From Cribrihabitans_A pelagius (GTDB lineage Bacteria > Pseudomonadota > Alphaproteobacteria > Rhodobacterales > Rhodobacteraceae): a DNA stretch of 64,000 nucleotides. The position numbers and the translations under genes were made by a program. The stretch spans positions 254,015 through 318,014 of the forward strand of contig NZ_JBMERR010000002.1 of assembly GCF_048820915.1 (NCBI RefSeq), written 5' to 3'. Each line of letters begins with the position of its first letter. Position 1 is the first letter of the stretch. This document shows positions 28,320 to 38,441 of this stretch, in pieces. The notes under the pieces were generated by a model. The model was not told the DNA's origin and ran no database searches. It was given only the letters and a program-made list of their open reading frames with translations.

Positions 28320-29240
28320 CTATCCGAGCGGGTCCGGGGCGATGTTGCCGCCGCAGACCAGCACCGCGACCCGTTCGCCGGGTTCCGGACGGTAGGCGCC
28401 GGACATCAGCGCCGCGAGCGCGGTGGCGCCGGCCGGTTCCGCGAGGATCCGGCGCTCTTGCCACAGGGCCTTTTGCGCGGCGGTGATGGCGCTGTCGGGC
28501 ACGGTGAGCGATTGCACGCCCTGGCTGCGCGCGAGATCGAAGCAGAGGCTGCCGATCCGCCGCGCGCCAAGCGCATTGGCAGCAACGCCGGAGACCTCCA
28601 CATCCGCCGGGGCGCCTGCTGTCAGAGCCGCGTGCAGTGCGCAGGAGGTCTCCGGCTCCACCGCGACGACCTTGCGGCGGCTGCCGAGCCAGGCCAGGGC
28701 GCCCGCGATCAGACCGCCGCCGCCCACCGCGATCAGAACGGTGTCCGCCTCCAGACCCTGAGACTCCCACTCGGCAAAGCAGGTGCCCTGGCCCGCCACG
28801 GTGGCGGGCGCATCATAGGCGTGCACCTGCATGGCGCCGGTCTCTGATTCATAGGCGCGGGCGGCTTCCAGCGCGTTGGCATAGGCGCCGGGCACCACCT
28901 GCAAATCGGCGCCGCTGCTCTGGATCAGGGCGATCTTGGCGGGGCCGGCCATCTCCGGCACGTAAATCCGCGCCCGGTGGCCCAGCTTGGAGGCGGCATA
29001 GGCCACCGCCGCGCCGTGGTTGCCGCCCGACGCGGCCACCAGCCCCGCTTCCGGCACCGGACCGGCCAGAAGCGTGTTGAAGGCGCCGCGCGCCTTGAAA
29101 CTGCCGGTATGCTGCATGTGTTCGAGCTTCAGCGCGACCGGAAAGCCCAGGCCGAAGCCATGGGTTTCCAGCACTGGCGTCACCTGGATGTAGCCCTTGA
29201 TCCGCTCCGCCGCGGCCCTGATCTCGTCCTGCCAGCGCAT
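28320..29240 (-). CDS. PLP-dependent serine/threonine dehydratase
   Basis: Fold-type II PLP enzyme expected to deaminate threonine or serine to the 2-oxo acid. The 306 residues lack the C-terminal regulatory domain of biosynthetic IlvA, so a catabolic role is likely. K49 in TGSFKARGA should form the Schiff base, SGGNHGAAVAYAA binds substrate, and the phosphate loop is GGGGLIAGAL. The ATG at 29240 has GGAGG at ideal spacing; the GTG six bases upstream is too close to it. Hydroxyaspartate dehydratase and serine racemase are related possibilities. Likely an operon with the GntR gene after it. Confidence 0.82.
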   Translation of the reverse strand: MRWQDEIRAAAERIKGYIQVTPVLETHGFGLGFPVALKLEHMQHTGSFKARGAFNTLLAGPVPEAGLVAASGGNHGAAVAYAASKLGHRARIYVPEMAGPAKIALIQSSGADLQVVPGAYANALEAARAYESETGAMQVHAYDAPATVAGQGTCFAEWESQGLEADTVLIAVGGGGLIAGALAWLGSRRKVVAVEPETSCALHAALTAGAPADVEVSGVAANALGARRIGSLCFDLARSQGVQSLTVPDSAITAAQKALWQERRILAEPAGATALAALMSGAYRPEPGERVAVLVCGGNIAPDPLG

Positions 29241-29410
29241 CTGCACCCTCCTTCACCGGTCTGCGGCAGGTTAGCCGGGGCGTTGCCGGGCACAAGCGGT
29301 TTTGCGCGCCGGGCAGGGGCGCGGCAGGGCGGCACCTGCAAACTTGATTGGCGCTGCGGGCCAAGGAAGGCTACAAAGGTATTCCTGTTTTATCATTGTC
29401 TGGATTACCT

Positions 29411-30259
29411 ATGAACGAAGACCGCCACAGCCGCTTCCGCGACGCCCATTCCGACCGGGACCGGGCCGAACACGTTCCCTCCACACCGCAAAGCTCTTCG
29501 CAGGCCTACCGGCTCGCCTTTGCGGATGAGGAGTTCCTGTGCCGCGACGAGCTGCGGCCGGTGCGGTTGCAGCTGGAGCTGTTGAAGCCGCAAATGCTGC
29601 TGGATGCGCAGGGCATCGACAGCACCGTGGTGATGTTCGGCGGCGCCCGCATCCCGGCCCCGGCGGAAAAGGAGACCGCGCGCACCCAGACGCTGGCGGA
29701 TCTGTCGCATTTCTATGACGAGGCGCGGGAGTTCGCCCGGCTGATGACCAAAACCTCGCTGAAGGACGGCGGCCGCGACATGGTGGTGGTGACCGGCGGC
29801 GGTCCCGGTGTGATGGAGGCGGGAAACCGCGGCGCGCACGACGCGGGCGGGCGCTCGGTCGGGCTGTCGATCGTGCTGCCGCACGAGCAGGCGCCGAACA
29901 GCTATGTCACTCCGGACCTCAGCTTCAACTTCCACTATTTCGCCATCCGCAAGATGCATTTCCTGATGCGGGCGCGGGCGATCACCGTCTTCCCGGGCGG
30001 TTTCGGCACCCTGGACGAGATGTTCGAAAGCCTGACACTGATCCAGACCGGCCGGATGGAACGGGTGCCCTTCCTGCTGTTCGGGCGTGCCTTCTGGGAA
30101 AAGATCATCAACTGGGACGCGCTGGCCGACGCCGGCACGATCTCGGACCAGGATCTCGACCTGTTCCGCTTTGTCGAAACCGCGCAGGAAGCAGTGGAGA
30201 TCATCGAGAACTGGGAGCCGGCCCCGCCGCGTGAGAGCATCCCCGGCCGCGACGGCTGA
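29411..30259 (+). CDS. LOG-family (TIGR00730) nucleotide 5'-monophosphate phosphoribohydrolase-like protein
   Basis: The family cleaves cytokinin riboside monophosphates or other nucleotide monophosphates to the free base. The 282-residue protein has a hydrophilic N-terminal extension of about 75 residues, then the Rossmann core with GGGPGVMEAGNRGAHDAGG and the catalytic motif PGGFGTLDEMFE. The start MNEDRHSRFRDA at 29411 has no strong ribosome-binding site. It is transcribed alone. The true substrate in bacteria of this type is not established. Confidence 0.85.
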   Translation: MNEDRHSRFRDAHSDRDRAEHVPSTPQSSSQAYRLAFADEEFLCRDELRPVRLQLELLKPQMLLDAQGIDSTVVMFGGARIPAPAEKETARTQTLADLSHFYDEAREFARLMTKTSLKDGGRDMVVVTGGGPGVMEAGNRGAHDAGGRSVGLSIVLPHEQAPNSYVTPDLSFNFHYFAIRKMHFLMRARAITVFPGGFGTLDEMFESLTLIQTGRMERVPFLLFGRAFWEKIINWDALADAGTISDQDLDLFRFVETAQEAVEIIENWEPAPPRESIPGRDG

Positions 30260-30672
30260 ACGCCCGCCCGCGCGCGCGGAGCGCAGGGAGGCGGGCAGCG
30301 GATTTCCGCCCATTGTGCCGCGGAGCAATCCGCGGCACCTCAGGGGTTCGTTGGCCTGAATCCATGGGTGGGATGCGCCGTGCTTGACCGGCGATTTTTA
30401 CGTAAGCTTTTGCTGTAAATATATTATTATAACTGCCTGCGGGGGTCCTGTTTCGCGGTGCCGACGGGCCGGCCGCGGACCGGTGCGGGCATCCCGCCTC
30501 AACCGCGGCCCCCTCATCGGCTGGTTTCTGCCCGGATGCGGCGCGGTCTCAGCGGAAAGCTGCTTTTTGACTAAAATGGGTCTTTACTGGAACGGTTTCC
30601 GCCGCGTTGCGGGCCAGTCTTGGTCGCATTTGTGAAGGAAACATTGCGGAGCAGGCGCAATGGAGTGAAAGC
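30260..30672. other. Gene-free region between the LOG and RTX protease genes
   Basis: 413 bp. A perfect hairpin GTGCCGCGGA / TCCGCGGCAC with a GCAA tetraloop lies at 30315-30338. An AT-rich tract at about 30398-30433 probably includes the protease promoter. No coding sequence is supported. Confidence 0.5.
30315..30338. terminator. GNRA-capped hairpin after the LOG gene
   Basis: A 10-bp perfect stem with loop GCAA lies 55 bp after the stop. No T-tract follows, so it may stabilise the 3' end or act with Rho rather than as a classical terminator. Confidence 0.4.
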
Positions 30673-31923
30673 ATGACCATCGTTTCCGATTACACTGCCC
30701 TTCTGCGTTACACATCGGCCGGGAGCGAAAACACCCGCTGGAATTCCCAGGCGGCGCTGGGCACCCAGACGGTTGTCACCTACAGCTTCACCGAAACAGC
30801 CGATCTCGCCGATGTCTCCGGCGACCCTTATGGCGCCAGCAGCTACTGGGCCTTCGACAGCACCCAGCGCGGCTATTTCCGGCAGGCGGCGGAGGCCTTC
30901 GAGGACGCGGCCGGCCTGCTGTTCGTAGAGGTCGACAGCCCTGCGATGATCAATATTTTCGGCTTTACCGGCGGCACGGCGGGGGGCTGGGCGAATTACG
31001 CCTGGGCCACCGAATATTCCACCGGCCAGGGCGATCTGGCGATGGGCAGCAGCGGCATGGCGCCCGGCTCTTACGGGTACGAAACGCTGCTGCACGAGCT
31101 GGGCCACGCGATGGGCCTGAAGCATCCCCATGACGGCGACCCGACGCTGGAGGCGCACCTGGATACCCAGCACAACACCGTGATGACTTACAACCGGGCC
31201 GGCTACAGCGTGGACGAGCTGGGCGCATTCGACCTGCAGGCGCTGGAGCATCTCTATGGCAGTGCCGCAGGCACCTCGGACTGGACCGCTGCGGCAATTT
31301 CCGGCGGCCGGGTACTGATCGAAACCACGTCCGGTGCCGACACGGTGCTGGCGACGGGCCAGAACACCGTGGTGAAGGCGAAAGGCGGAGACGATTCGGT
31401 GATCGGCCGCGAAGCCGATGACCGGCTGCTCGGAGGCGGCGGCAACGATACGGTGACCGGCGGCTACGGCGCGGACACGCTGGCCGGCGGCGGCGGCAAT
31501 GACGTTCTGGCCGGCGGGCTGGACAGCGATGCATACTCGGGCGAAACCGGGGAAAGCGACCTGCTGCGCGGCAACCGGGGCAGGGATACGCTCCACGGCG
31601 GCAGCGGTGACGACAGGCTGGCGGGCGGCAATGGCGCCGACCGGCTGGTGGGCGGTGACGGCTCCGACGTGCTGACCGGCGGCAGACATGCCGATGTGTT
31701 TGTCTTCGTGGTGGCCGACTATTGGGAGAGCGACCGGGTCACCGATTTCGGCAACGGCGGCGACAAGATCGAGTTCGAAGACGCGTTCTTCTCCGGCGGC
31801 TTCGACGCGCTGACCGTGACCCAGCAGAACGGCAACACCTACGTGTACTACAACGGTGAGCACGAGATCGAGCTGACCGGCTTTACCGGCGAACTCACCG
31901 CCACGGATTTCATCTTCAGCTAA
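30673..31923 (+). CDS. Serralysin-like RTX zinc metalloprotease (metzincin)
   Basis: Probable secreted endopeptidase of 416 residues. The zinc motif HELGHAMGLKH (H141, E142, H145, H151) and the Met-turn VMTYNRAGY identify a metzincin of the serralysin group. Residues about 210-345 hold glycine/aspartate-rich RTX calcium repeats (GGGGNDTVTGGYGADTLAGG). The C-terminal part resembles the secretion region of type I substrates. There is no N-terminal signal peptide, consistent with type I export. No ABC/MFP/outer-membrane export genes are near. GGAG precedes the ATG at 30673. Its substrate is not known. Confidence 0.88.
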   Translation: MTIVSDYTALLRYTSAGSENTRWNSQAALGTQTVVTYSFTETADLADVSGDPYGASSYWAFDSTQRGYFRQAAEAFEDAAGLLFVEVDSPAMINIFGFTGGTAGGWANYAWATEYSTGQGDLAMGSSGMAPGSYGYETLLHELGHAMGLKHPHDGDPTLEAHLDTQHNTVMTYNRAGYSVDELGAFDLQALEHLYGSAAGTSDWTAAAISGGRVLIETTSGADTVLATGQNTVVKAKGGDDSVIGREADDRLLGGGGNDTVTGGYGADTLAGGGGNDVLAGGLDSDAYSGETGESDLLRGNRGRDTLHGGSGDDRLAGGNGADRLVGGDGSDVLTGGRHADVFVFVVADYWESDRVTDFGNGGDKIEFEDAFFSGGFDALTVTQQNGNTYVYYNGEHEIELTGFTGELTATDFIFS

Positions 31924-31962
31924 GGCAGCCGGGAACGCGGCCGGCACGGGCCGCAGCCGGGA

Positions 31963-33144
<1,182 letters not shown>

Positions 33145-33259
33145 GGCTTTCGGACTCGATGCTGATGGGCGGATGCGGCTGTATATAGGATTCGCGGCCG
33201 GGATCAAAAGGATTCCTGGCAGAAACCTCTCCGCCTGGCGGAAGGCAGCTATGCGGCAA

Positions 33260-33287
33260 AGAAAAACCCCGGCGCCGGGCCGGGGTT
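33260..33287 (-). terminator. Terminator of the ialB-like gene
   Basis: Read on the minus strand, AACCCCGGC / GCCGGGGTT (9 bp, loop CCGGC) is followed by TTTC-type T-rich sequence. It lies about 20 bp past the ialB-like stop codon. Confidence 0.8.
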
Positions 33288-33307
33288 CGAAGGTCAGGCG
33301 CTGCGGC

Positions 33308-33838
33308 TCAGCTGCTGCAGCGTTTTTCCGCGTCTTCGATCGCGGCGGTGAAGCCCAGCAGCGAGAAGGTGTCCTTGGTCTGGGTGCCGCGGGCCGAGCG
33401 CGCGGTCAGCACCGCATCGGAGCCGCGCTTCATCGCGGTGATGATCTTGGCATCATCGGCAGCGGTGGCAGGCCAGGCCCATTCCCCTTCGGTGAACAGT
33501 TCGAATTCAGATTCGCCAATCGTCATATTGACGGTGGAGCCGGGGGCAAAGGGGTAGCCGCCGGTGAAGGTCACCTGGCCGTTGGAGGCACCTTCCGGGC
33601 GGTAGAAGACAAACAGCTGAATCTCGCTGCGGCGCACCGCCACTACCCGGCCGTCGCGGGTGTTCACGGTTTCTTTCGGTGCGGATACGCCCCAGCACTC
33701 CTTGGGCTCGTCTCCCTGGAAAACGCTCCAATCCACCTTGGCGGCCACCCGGTTGTCCGAGGTTTCCTGCGCGGTTGCGGTGGATGCAAATACTGCCAGA
33801 CACAGGCCCGCAGCGATGCGGGCGGGTTTCAATGCCAT
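33308..33838 (-). CDS. Invasion-associated locus B (IalB) family periplasmic protein
   Basis: A 176-residue exported protein. The signal peptide MALKPARIAAGLCLAVFASTATA ends near ATA-QET. The mature part has the IalB pattern: DWSVFQGDEPKECWGVSAPK near the N-terminus, beta-rich GQVTFTGGYPFAPGSTVNM and a terminal Cys near EKRCSS that could pair with the Cys in ECWG. The ATG at 33838 was preferred over the TTG five codons upstream because of its Shine-Dalgarno spacing. Many non-pathogens carry such proteins; the name does not imply invasion. It has its own terminator. Confidence 0.83.
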   Translation of the reverse strand: MALKPARIAAGLCLAVFASTATAQETSDNRVAAKVDWSVFQGDEPKECWGVSAPKETVNTRDGRVVAVRRSEIQLFVFYRPEGASNGQVTFTGGYPFAPGSTVNMTIGESEFELFTEGEWAWPATAADDAKIITAMKRGSDAVLTARSARGTQTKDTFSLLGFTAAIEDAEKRCSS

Positions 33839-34010
33839 TTGTCCCGACTCCAAGACTGTCGTTTACCTCAATTGCCAGAGGAGCCTGCAGCGCTGCCATC
33901 GCCGTCTGATCCCGGGCCCCCCGCTTGCGCTACACAATCACACTCACGTAACAAGCACCACGGGCGAATGTGCGTTTTGGCAGGATTTCGCCCAGAAAAT
34001 GGGGGGAAAC

Positions 34011-35009
34011 ATGGCAAAACCTGTACCGATGGCCGAAGTCTGGCGCGGCTCGCTCCTGGAAAGCCTGCACTTGGGCCATGCCGTGATCTGCGATGCAAGC
34101 GGCCAGGTGCTGCGCAGCTGGGGTGATCCGGAGGCTGTGATCTACCCGCGCTCCTCGGTCAAGATGATCCAGGCGCTGCCGCTGATCACGTCCGGCGCCG
34201 CGGCGCGCTACGGGCTCACTTCCGAGCAGCTGGCGCTGGCCTGCGCTTCCCACAATGGCGCGCATATCCATACGGACCGGGTCAATGCCTGGCTTGGCCA
34301 GCTGGGGCTGGCCGATGCCGATTTCCGCTGCGGCCCGCAGTTGCCCAATGACATCCCGGCGCGCAACGAGCTGATCAAGACGGACAGCAGCCCCTGCCAG
34401 GTCCACAACAATTGCTCGGGCAAGCACGCAGGCTTCCTGACGCTGAACCAGTATCTGGGCGGCGGCGCGGAATATATCGAGGTGGACCACCCGGTGCAGC
34501 AGGCCTGCCTTGCCGCCTTCGAAGAGGTAACGGGCGAACAAAGCCCGGGCTATGGCATCGACGGCTGCTCGGCGCCGAATTTCGCCACTTCCGTCACCGG
34601 GCTGGCCCGCGCGATGGCCTGGTTTGCCAGCGCCGCGGACCGTTCGGACCGCGCATCCGAGGCGGCGCAGCAGCTGGTCGCGGCAATGACCGCCCACCCC
34701 GAGCTGGTCGCGGGCGAGACCCGCGCCTGCACCAATCTGATGCGCGCCATGGGCGGCAAGGTGGCGATCAAGACCGGCGCCGAGGCCGTGTTTGCCGCGA
34801 TCCTGCCGGAGCGGAAGCTGGGTGTCGCTTTGAAGATCGCCGATGGCGCCACCCGCGCCAGCGAATGCGCAATTGCGGCGCTCCTGGTGAGCCTCGGGGT
34901 GCTGGACGCAGACCACCCCGAGACCCGCAAATACATGAACAAGACGCTCTACAGCCGCCTGGGCCTGGAGTGCGGCGCAATCCGCCCCGCGGCGGAACTG
35001 CTGTTCTGA
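34011..35009 (+). CDS. L-asparaginase II family protein
   Basis: Predicted to hydrolyse asparagine to aspartate and ammonia, in the rhizobial-type asparaginase family (PF06089), unrelated to the E. coli enzymes. The 332 residues include YPRSSVKMIQALPL with the Ser-Lys pair, ASHNGAHIHTDRV, VHNNCSGKHAGFL and GYGIDGCSAPNFA, all hallmarks of this family. GGGGGGAAAC lies directly before the ATG at 34011. No signal peptide is seen, so it is cytoplasmic. It is transcribed alone between ialB and the yciI cassette. Confidence 0.88.
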   Translation: MAKPVPMAEVWRGSLLESLHLGHAVICDASGQVLRSWGDPEAVIYPRSSVKMIQALPLITSGAAARYGLTSEQLALACASHNGAHIHTDRVNAWLGQLGLADADFRCGPQLPNDIPARNELIKTDSSPCQVHNNCSGKHAGFLTLNQYLGGGAEYIEVDHPVQQACLAAFEEVTGEQSPGYGIDGCSAPNFATSVTGLARAMAWFASAADRSDRASEAAQQLVAAMTAHPELVAGETRACTNLMRAMGGKVAIKTGAEAVFAAILPERKLGVALKIADGATRASECAIAALLVSLGVLDADHPETRKYMNKTLYSRLGLECGAIRPAAELLF

Positions 35010-35109
35010 CCCGCAGCAAAGCTGCTGTTCTGAGAGGAAAGCGCGCCCCGGTCCTGCGAGGGTCCGGGGCGCGCCTGGTCTAACTTGCTGGCTTTGTGCG
35101 GGTCTGCAC

Positions 35110-35424
35110 CTACATCTCGAGGATTTCGGCGACTTCGACCGAGCCGTTGCTGCTCACCACCATGGGGCAGCCCTTGGCCAATTCGCAGGCGGCGTCCTGG
35201 TCGGCGGCCTCCACCACCGAATAACCGGACAGCGGATTGGCGCCGCCGTCGCCGGCAACGCCGCCGCTGCTGACGGTCTTGGACATGCCAACCGGTGCCC
35301 CCGGCACCTTCAGCGCATCGCCCATCGAGCTCATCCAGTCCTTCCAGGCCTGCATGACCTTGGCGCCTTCCTCCTCGGTTTCCGGTGCTTTGCCGCCGTG
35401 ATAGGCAAAAATGAATTGTGGCAT
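35110..35424 (-). CDS. YciI-like (YCII/DGPF-domain) protein
   Basis: A 104-residue protein of the YCII-related fold. MPQFIFAYHGGKAPETEEEG and the C-terminal VVSSNGSVEVAEILEM are typical of the DGPF-domain branch. The biochemical role of this branch is not established. GGGAGAGAGG precedes the ATG. It follows an ArsR regulator and an SRPBCC protein on the same strand, an arrangement often seen for such proteins, so the three probably form one unit. Confidence 0.8.
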   Translation of the reverse strand: MPQFIFAYHGGKAPETEEEGAKVMQAWKDWMSSMGDALKVPGAPVGMSKTVSSGGVAGDGGANPLSGYSVVEAADQDAACELAKGCPMVVSSNGSVEVAEILEM

Positions 35425-35478
35425 TTCCTCTCTCCCTTGCTGACGTGAAACGGATCGGTTCTTGGTGTGCGGCAGGGG

Positions 35479-35919
35479 TCAGACCGCCGCAGCGGCCAGC
35501 GCAGCCTCCAGCTTGCGCAGGGTCGAGCTCCAGCCCTCCTCGTGGCGCGCGGCCGCCTCGCCGTCCGGCAGATCGTGGTGATCGATCACCAGAAGCGCGC
35601 CCTCGCCGGCAGCGGCGACGGTGAAGGTGACATGGCTCTCCGCGCCGCGGGCGCCGTCATCATCGTGCCAGGCCCAGGTGAAGCCGACCGATTGCGGCGG
35701 GGTCACATGGGTGACCTGCCCCGAGACGTGATAGCGCTCGCCCTCGCCGTTCTGCATGATGGAATACCAGGGCCCGGTGCGGCTGAGGTCCAGATCGTGT
35801 TCGGGCACGTGCATGCCTTCCGGGCCCCACCATTTCAGCAGCTTCTCCGGCGTGGTCACCCAGTCGAACAGGGCTTCCGCACTGACCGGGAAATGCCGTT
35901 GCAGTTGCAGTGCGCTCAT
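35479..35919 (-). CDS. SRPBCC-domain protein (AHSA1/activator-like)
   Basis: A 146-residue START/Bet v1-like fold protein of the AHSA1 group, which holds small hydrophobic ligands or acts as an unknown cofactor-binding unit. Landmarks are PVSAEALFDWVTTPEKLLKW, WWGPEGMHVPEHDLDLS and a C-terminal HEEGWSSTLRKLEA helix that closes the cavity. Its ATG overlaps the upstream arsR stop by four bases (ATGA), so translation is coupled and it is likely controlled by that regulator. Confidence 0.83.
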   Translation of the reverse strand: MSALQLQRHFPVSAEALFDWVTTPEKLLKWWGPEGMHVPEHDLDLSRTGPWYSIMQNGEGERYHVSGQVTHVTPPQSVGFTWAWHDDDGARGAESHVTFTVAAAGEGALLVIDHHDLPDGEAAARHEEGWSSTLRKLEAALAAAAV

Positions 35920-36236
35920 GCTTCTTCCTCCAACAGGGCCGCTTCCAGCCTGTCCAGGCTTCCTTCCCAGAAGGCGCGCCGGGACTGGGCCCAATCGGCA
36001 ACCAGCCGCAACCCCTCGGGCCGCGCGGAATAAAGCCGGCGGGTGCCCTCGGCGCGCTGGTGCACAAGGCCGGCCTCGCGCAGAACCTTCAGGTGGCGCG
36101 AGATCGCGGGGGCCGAAATGCCCGACCCCGGCGCCAGATCCCCGGCCGGCAGTTCACCGCCAGTCAGCAGCTGCTCGACAATCGTAAGGCGGGTTTCATC
36201 CGACAGGGCGGCAAAGGATTTCAGAAGCGGTGTCAT
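35916..36236 (-). CDS. ArsR-family transcriptional regulator
   Basis: A 106-residue winged-helix repressor: LLKSFAALSDETRLTIVEQL, then the recognition region SGISAPAISRHLKVLREAGL and the wing VHQRAEGTRRLYSARPEGL. No Cys metal site is seen in the usual CVC position, so it is probably not an arsenic sensor. It heads the arsR-SRPBCC-yciI unit and overlaps the next gene by four bases. The effector is unknown. Confidence 0.87.
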   Translation of the reverse strand: MTPLLKSFAALSDETRLTIVEQLLTGGELPAGDLAPGSGISAPAISRHLKVLREAGLVHQRAEGTRRLYSARPEGLRLVADWAQSRRAFWEGSLDRLEAALLEEEA

Positions 36237-36503
36237 GGAAGTTTTTTAGCACATCCGTTAATTAAAGGAAAGGTTAAGTTTGGGGCGGCACGCCGCACGC
36301 CGCCGCAGGCGGCCCGGTCAGGGCACCACCCGGAAGCGCTCCCGCCCGTCGTCAGGCTTTTGGCAAAAGCCCTCCTCCCGTTGGGCCGGGCACCGCGCCT
36401 TGCGCGCTGCGCGGCCCAAGGCCGCCAAGGGGTGGCTGCGCCAGCAGCCGCACCTGCGGGCGCGGGAGGACTCCGCTGCGGTTTCTAGAAGTCCGGGGGG
36501 TGT

Positions 36504-37262
36504 TCAGGCCATATCCCAGAGCAGCTTGGCCGCGAGGCTCAGCGAGGTCAGCACCAGGAGCGGCTTGATCAGCCGGGCGCCCTTGCGCTGGGCCAGCCGG
36601 GCGCCGGCATGGGCGCCTGCGATCTGCGCGAGCCCCATCAGGAGGCCGGTGATCCACCAGGGCGCTGCCACCAGCGCAAAGGCTGCGAGCGCGCCCGCGT
36701 TGGAGGCAAGGTTCAACAGCTTGGTATGCGCCGTCGCCTTCAGGATGCCGTAGCCCGCCAGGGTCACGAAGGCGAGCATGTAGAAGCTGCCCGCGCCGGG
36801 CCCCAGGAGCCCGTCATAGGCGGCGCAGAGCGGCACTAATGTGGCGGCAAACACCGCCGGGGACAGCCGCCGCTGCCGGTCGAGATCGCCCAGGCCCTTC
36901 TTCAGCGCAAAGAATACCGCGATGCCGATCAGCAGTACCGGCAGCGCCAGCCGGATCCAATCGGTCGGCAGCACGGTGATCAGAAGCGCCCCGGCGATGG
37001 AGGCGAAAAAGGCGATCACCGCCGAGCCCGCCTGGCTGCGAAGGTCCACATAGCCGCCGCGGGCATAAGCCAGCGTCGCTGTGGCTGCACCAAACAGCCC
37101 CTGGATCTTATTGGTTGCCAGCGCCGTCACCGGGCCTGCGCCCGCGATCATCAGCACCGGCAGGGTGATCAGCCCGCCGCCGCCCGCGACCGCATCGATG
37201 AACCCGGCAACAAACCCTGCCGCCATCAGCAGCAGCAGGGTCTCCATCCCCACTTCCAGCAT
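36504..37262 (-). CDS. TSUP-family membrane transporter (TauE/SafE)
   Basis: Sulfite/organosulfonate exporter-type membrane protein of 252 residues with about seven to eight helices. Hallmarks of the family are GFIDAVAGGGGLITLP in the first helix pair and the second-repeat segment AAYDGLLGPGAGSFYMLAF. The start MLEVGMETLLLLMA was preferred; the longer frame adds Arg/Pro-rich sequence. It begins eight bases after the serB stop and is probably co-transcribed, but a functional link to serine synthesis is not obvious. The substrate is not known. Confidence 0.87.
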   Translation of the reverse strand: MLEVGMETLLLLMAAGFVAGFIDAVAGGGGLITLPVLMIAGAGPVTALATNKIQGLFGAATATLAYARGGYVDLRSQAGSAVIAFFASIAGALLITVLPTDWIRLALPVLLIGIAVFFALKKGLGDLDRQRRLSPAVFAATLVPLCAAYDGLLGPGAGSFYMLAFVTLAGYGILKATAHTKLLNLASNAGALAAFALVAAPWWITGLLMGLAQIAGAHAGARLAQRKGARLIKPLLVLTSLSLAAKLLWDMA

Positions 37263-37270
37263 GATGTGTG

Positions 37271-38170
37271 TCAGCCTGCGCTCTGGTCCGGCAGCGCGTC
37301 CCGGAAGTCTTCGCGGGCGTAGCCCTGTATATAGAGCAGCGCGGTCAGGTCGCCGTGGTTGATGCGGATCTCGCATTCCGCCGCGACCGGGGGTTTGGCG
37401 TGCAGCGCCACGCCCGCGCCTGCACGTTTCAGCATGCCGAGGTCATTGGCGCCATCGCCCACCGCGATCACCTCCTCATGGCTGAACCCCAGCCGCGCGG
37501 TGATCTGCTCCAGCGCCTCCACCTTGGCCTCGCGGCCGAGAATCGGCTGCGCCACATCGCCGGTGAGCACACCGCCCTCGGCCAAGAGCCGATTGGCGCG
37601 GCTCTCGTCAAAGCCCAGCTGCGCCGCGACCCGGGCGGTGAAGGCGGTGAAGCCGCCCGAGACCAGCGCCGCGTAAGCGCCCCCGGCCTTCATCGTTGCC
37701 AGCAGCACAGGCCCGCCCGGCATCAGGGTGATGCGGCTGTCGAGCACCTTGGTGATGACCGCTTCCGGCAGGCCCTTCAGCAGGCCGACGCGTTCAGTCA
37801 GGGCGCCTTCGAAGTCCAGCTCGCCATTCATCGCACGCGCCGTAATTGCCTTCACGCGTTCGCCCGCCCCGGCCTCCTCGGCCAGCTCGTCGATGCACTC
37901 CTGTTCGATCATGGTCGAGTCCATGTCCGCCAGCAGCATCTTCTTTCGGCGCCCGGCGCTGGGCTGGATCACCAGGTCGATGCCTGCGGCCTGCAGGTCT
38001 TCCCAGACCTGCCACTGATTGTCCGGCCGCCCGGCAATCGCAAATTCCGCCGCGATGCCCGGGTCCAGCCAGCGCAGGCCCGCGCCGCCCCAGGCGTTGT
38101 GCAGCGATTCGGCCAGCGCGGGCTCCAGGGACCGGCTGAGAGGATTGCCGAGCAGGGTGGCGGTATACAT
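37271..38170 (-). CDS. serB: Phosphoserine phosphatase
   Basis: HAD-superfamily enzyme for the last step of serine synthesis. The 299 residues contain an N-terminal ACT-like region, the nucleophile motif LLADMDSTM (D82 nucleophile, D84 acid), VSGGFTAFTARVA (motif II) and AVGDGANDLGML (motif IV). The start MYTATLLGNPLSR has GGAG nine bases before the ATG. It is divergent from serC-serA, so all three serine genes share one control region. Confidence 0.94.
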   Translation of the reverse strand: MYTATLLGNPLSRSLEPALAESLHNAWGGAGLRWLDPGIAAEFAIAGRPDNQWQVWEDLQAAGIDLVIQPSAGRRKKMLLADMDSTMIEQECIDELAEEAGAGERVKAITARAMNGELDFEGALTERVGLLKGLPEAVITKVLDSRITLMPGGPVLLATMKAGGAYAALVSGGFTAFTARVAAQLGFDESRANRLLAEGGVLTGDVAQPILGREAKVEALEQITARLGFSHEEVIAVGDGANDLGMLKRAGAGVALHAKPPVAAECEIRINHGDLTALLYIQGYAREDFRDALPDQSAG

Positions 38171-38380
38171 GGGCGGACTCCGCAGAATGAGGCTTCGCTT
38201 TTTCTTAGCGGCCGCTTGGGCGAACGGCCAGCCCCGCTGGTGCGGCAGCGCCGCACGGGGCCTGCGGCGGGCGCTCTCAGCGGGGCACAGGTTTCCGAAA
38301 GGCGGCAGGGGAGGTCGCAAAAACTCCGAGATGCGCCGTTTTCCCCCGAAATTTCTGTTGCCTGCCGCGCTGCAGCACCT

Positions 38381-38441
38381 TACCCCTATCCGTGGGACAC
38401 CCCTCCCCAACGAGGGGCGCTTATCTGGAAGGGTAGCACAT
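38381..38441 (+). ncRNA. serC leader: structured 5' UTR, candidate serC RNA motif
   Basis: A 6-bp hairpin CCCCTC / GAGGGG (loop CCCAAC, 38400-38417) sits inside an outer pairing TACCC / GGGTA (38381-38385 with 38431-38435) ending six bases before the serC ATG. The 3' arm includes the serC ribosome-binding site region GGAAGGG. An alphaproteobacterial conserved RNA upstream of serC is known as the serC motif; agreement with its consensus was not tested. Confidence 0.5.

Noticed and set aside
35041..35074. GCGCGCCCCGG/CCGGGGCGCGC hairpin after the asparaginase gene as a terminator
   Set aside because: A stem is present, but the loop is long and no T-tract follows on either strand; left unannotated.
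36243..36500. GC-rich tract between arsR and the TSUP gene as a further gene or the same repeat family
   Set aside because: No frame has protein character, and it does not share the GATATTT core; only a local GC-rich palindrome was seen.
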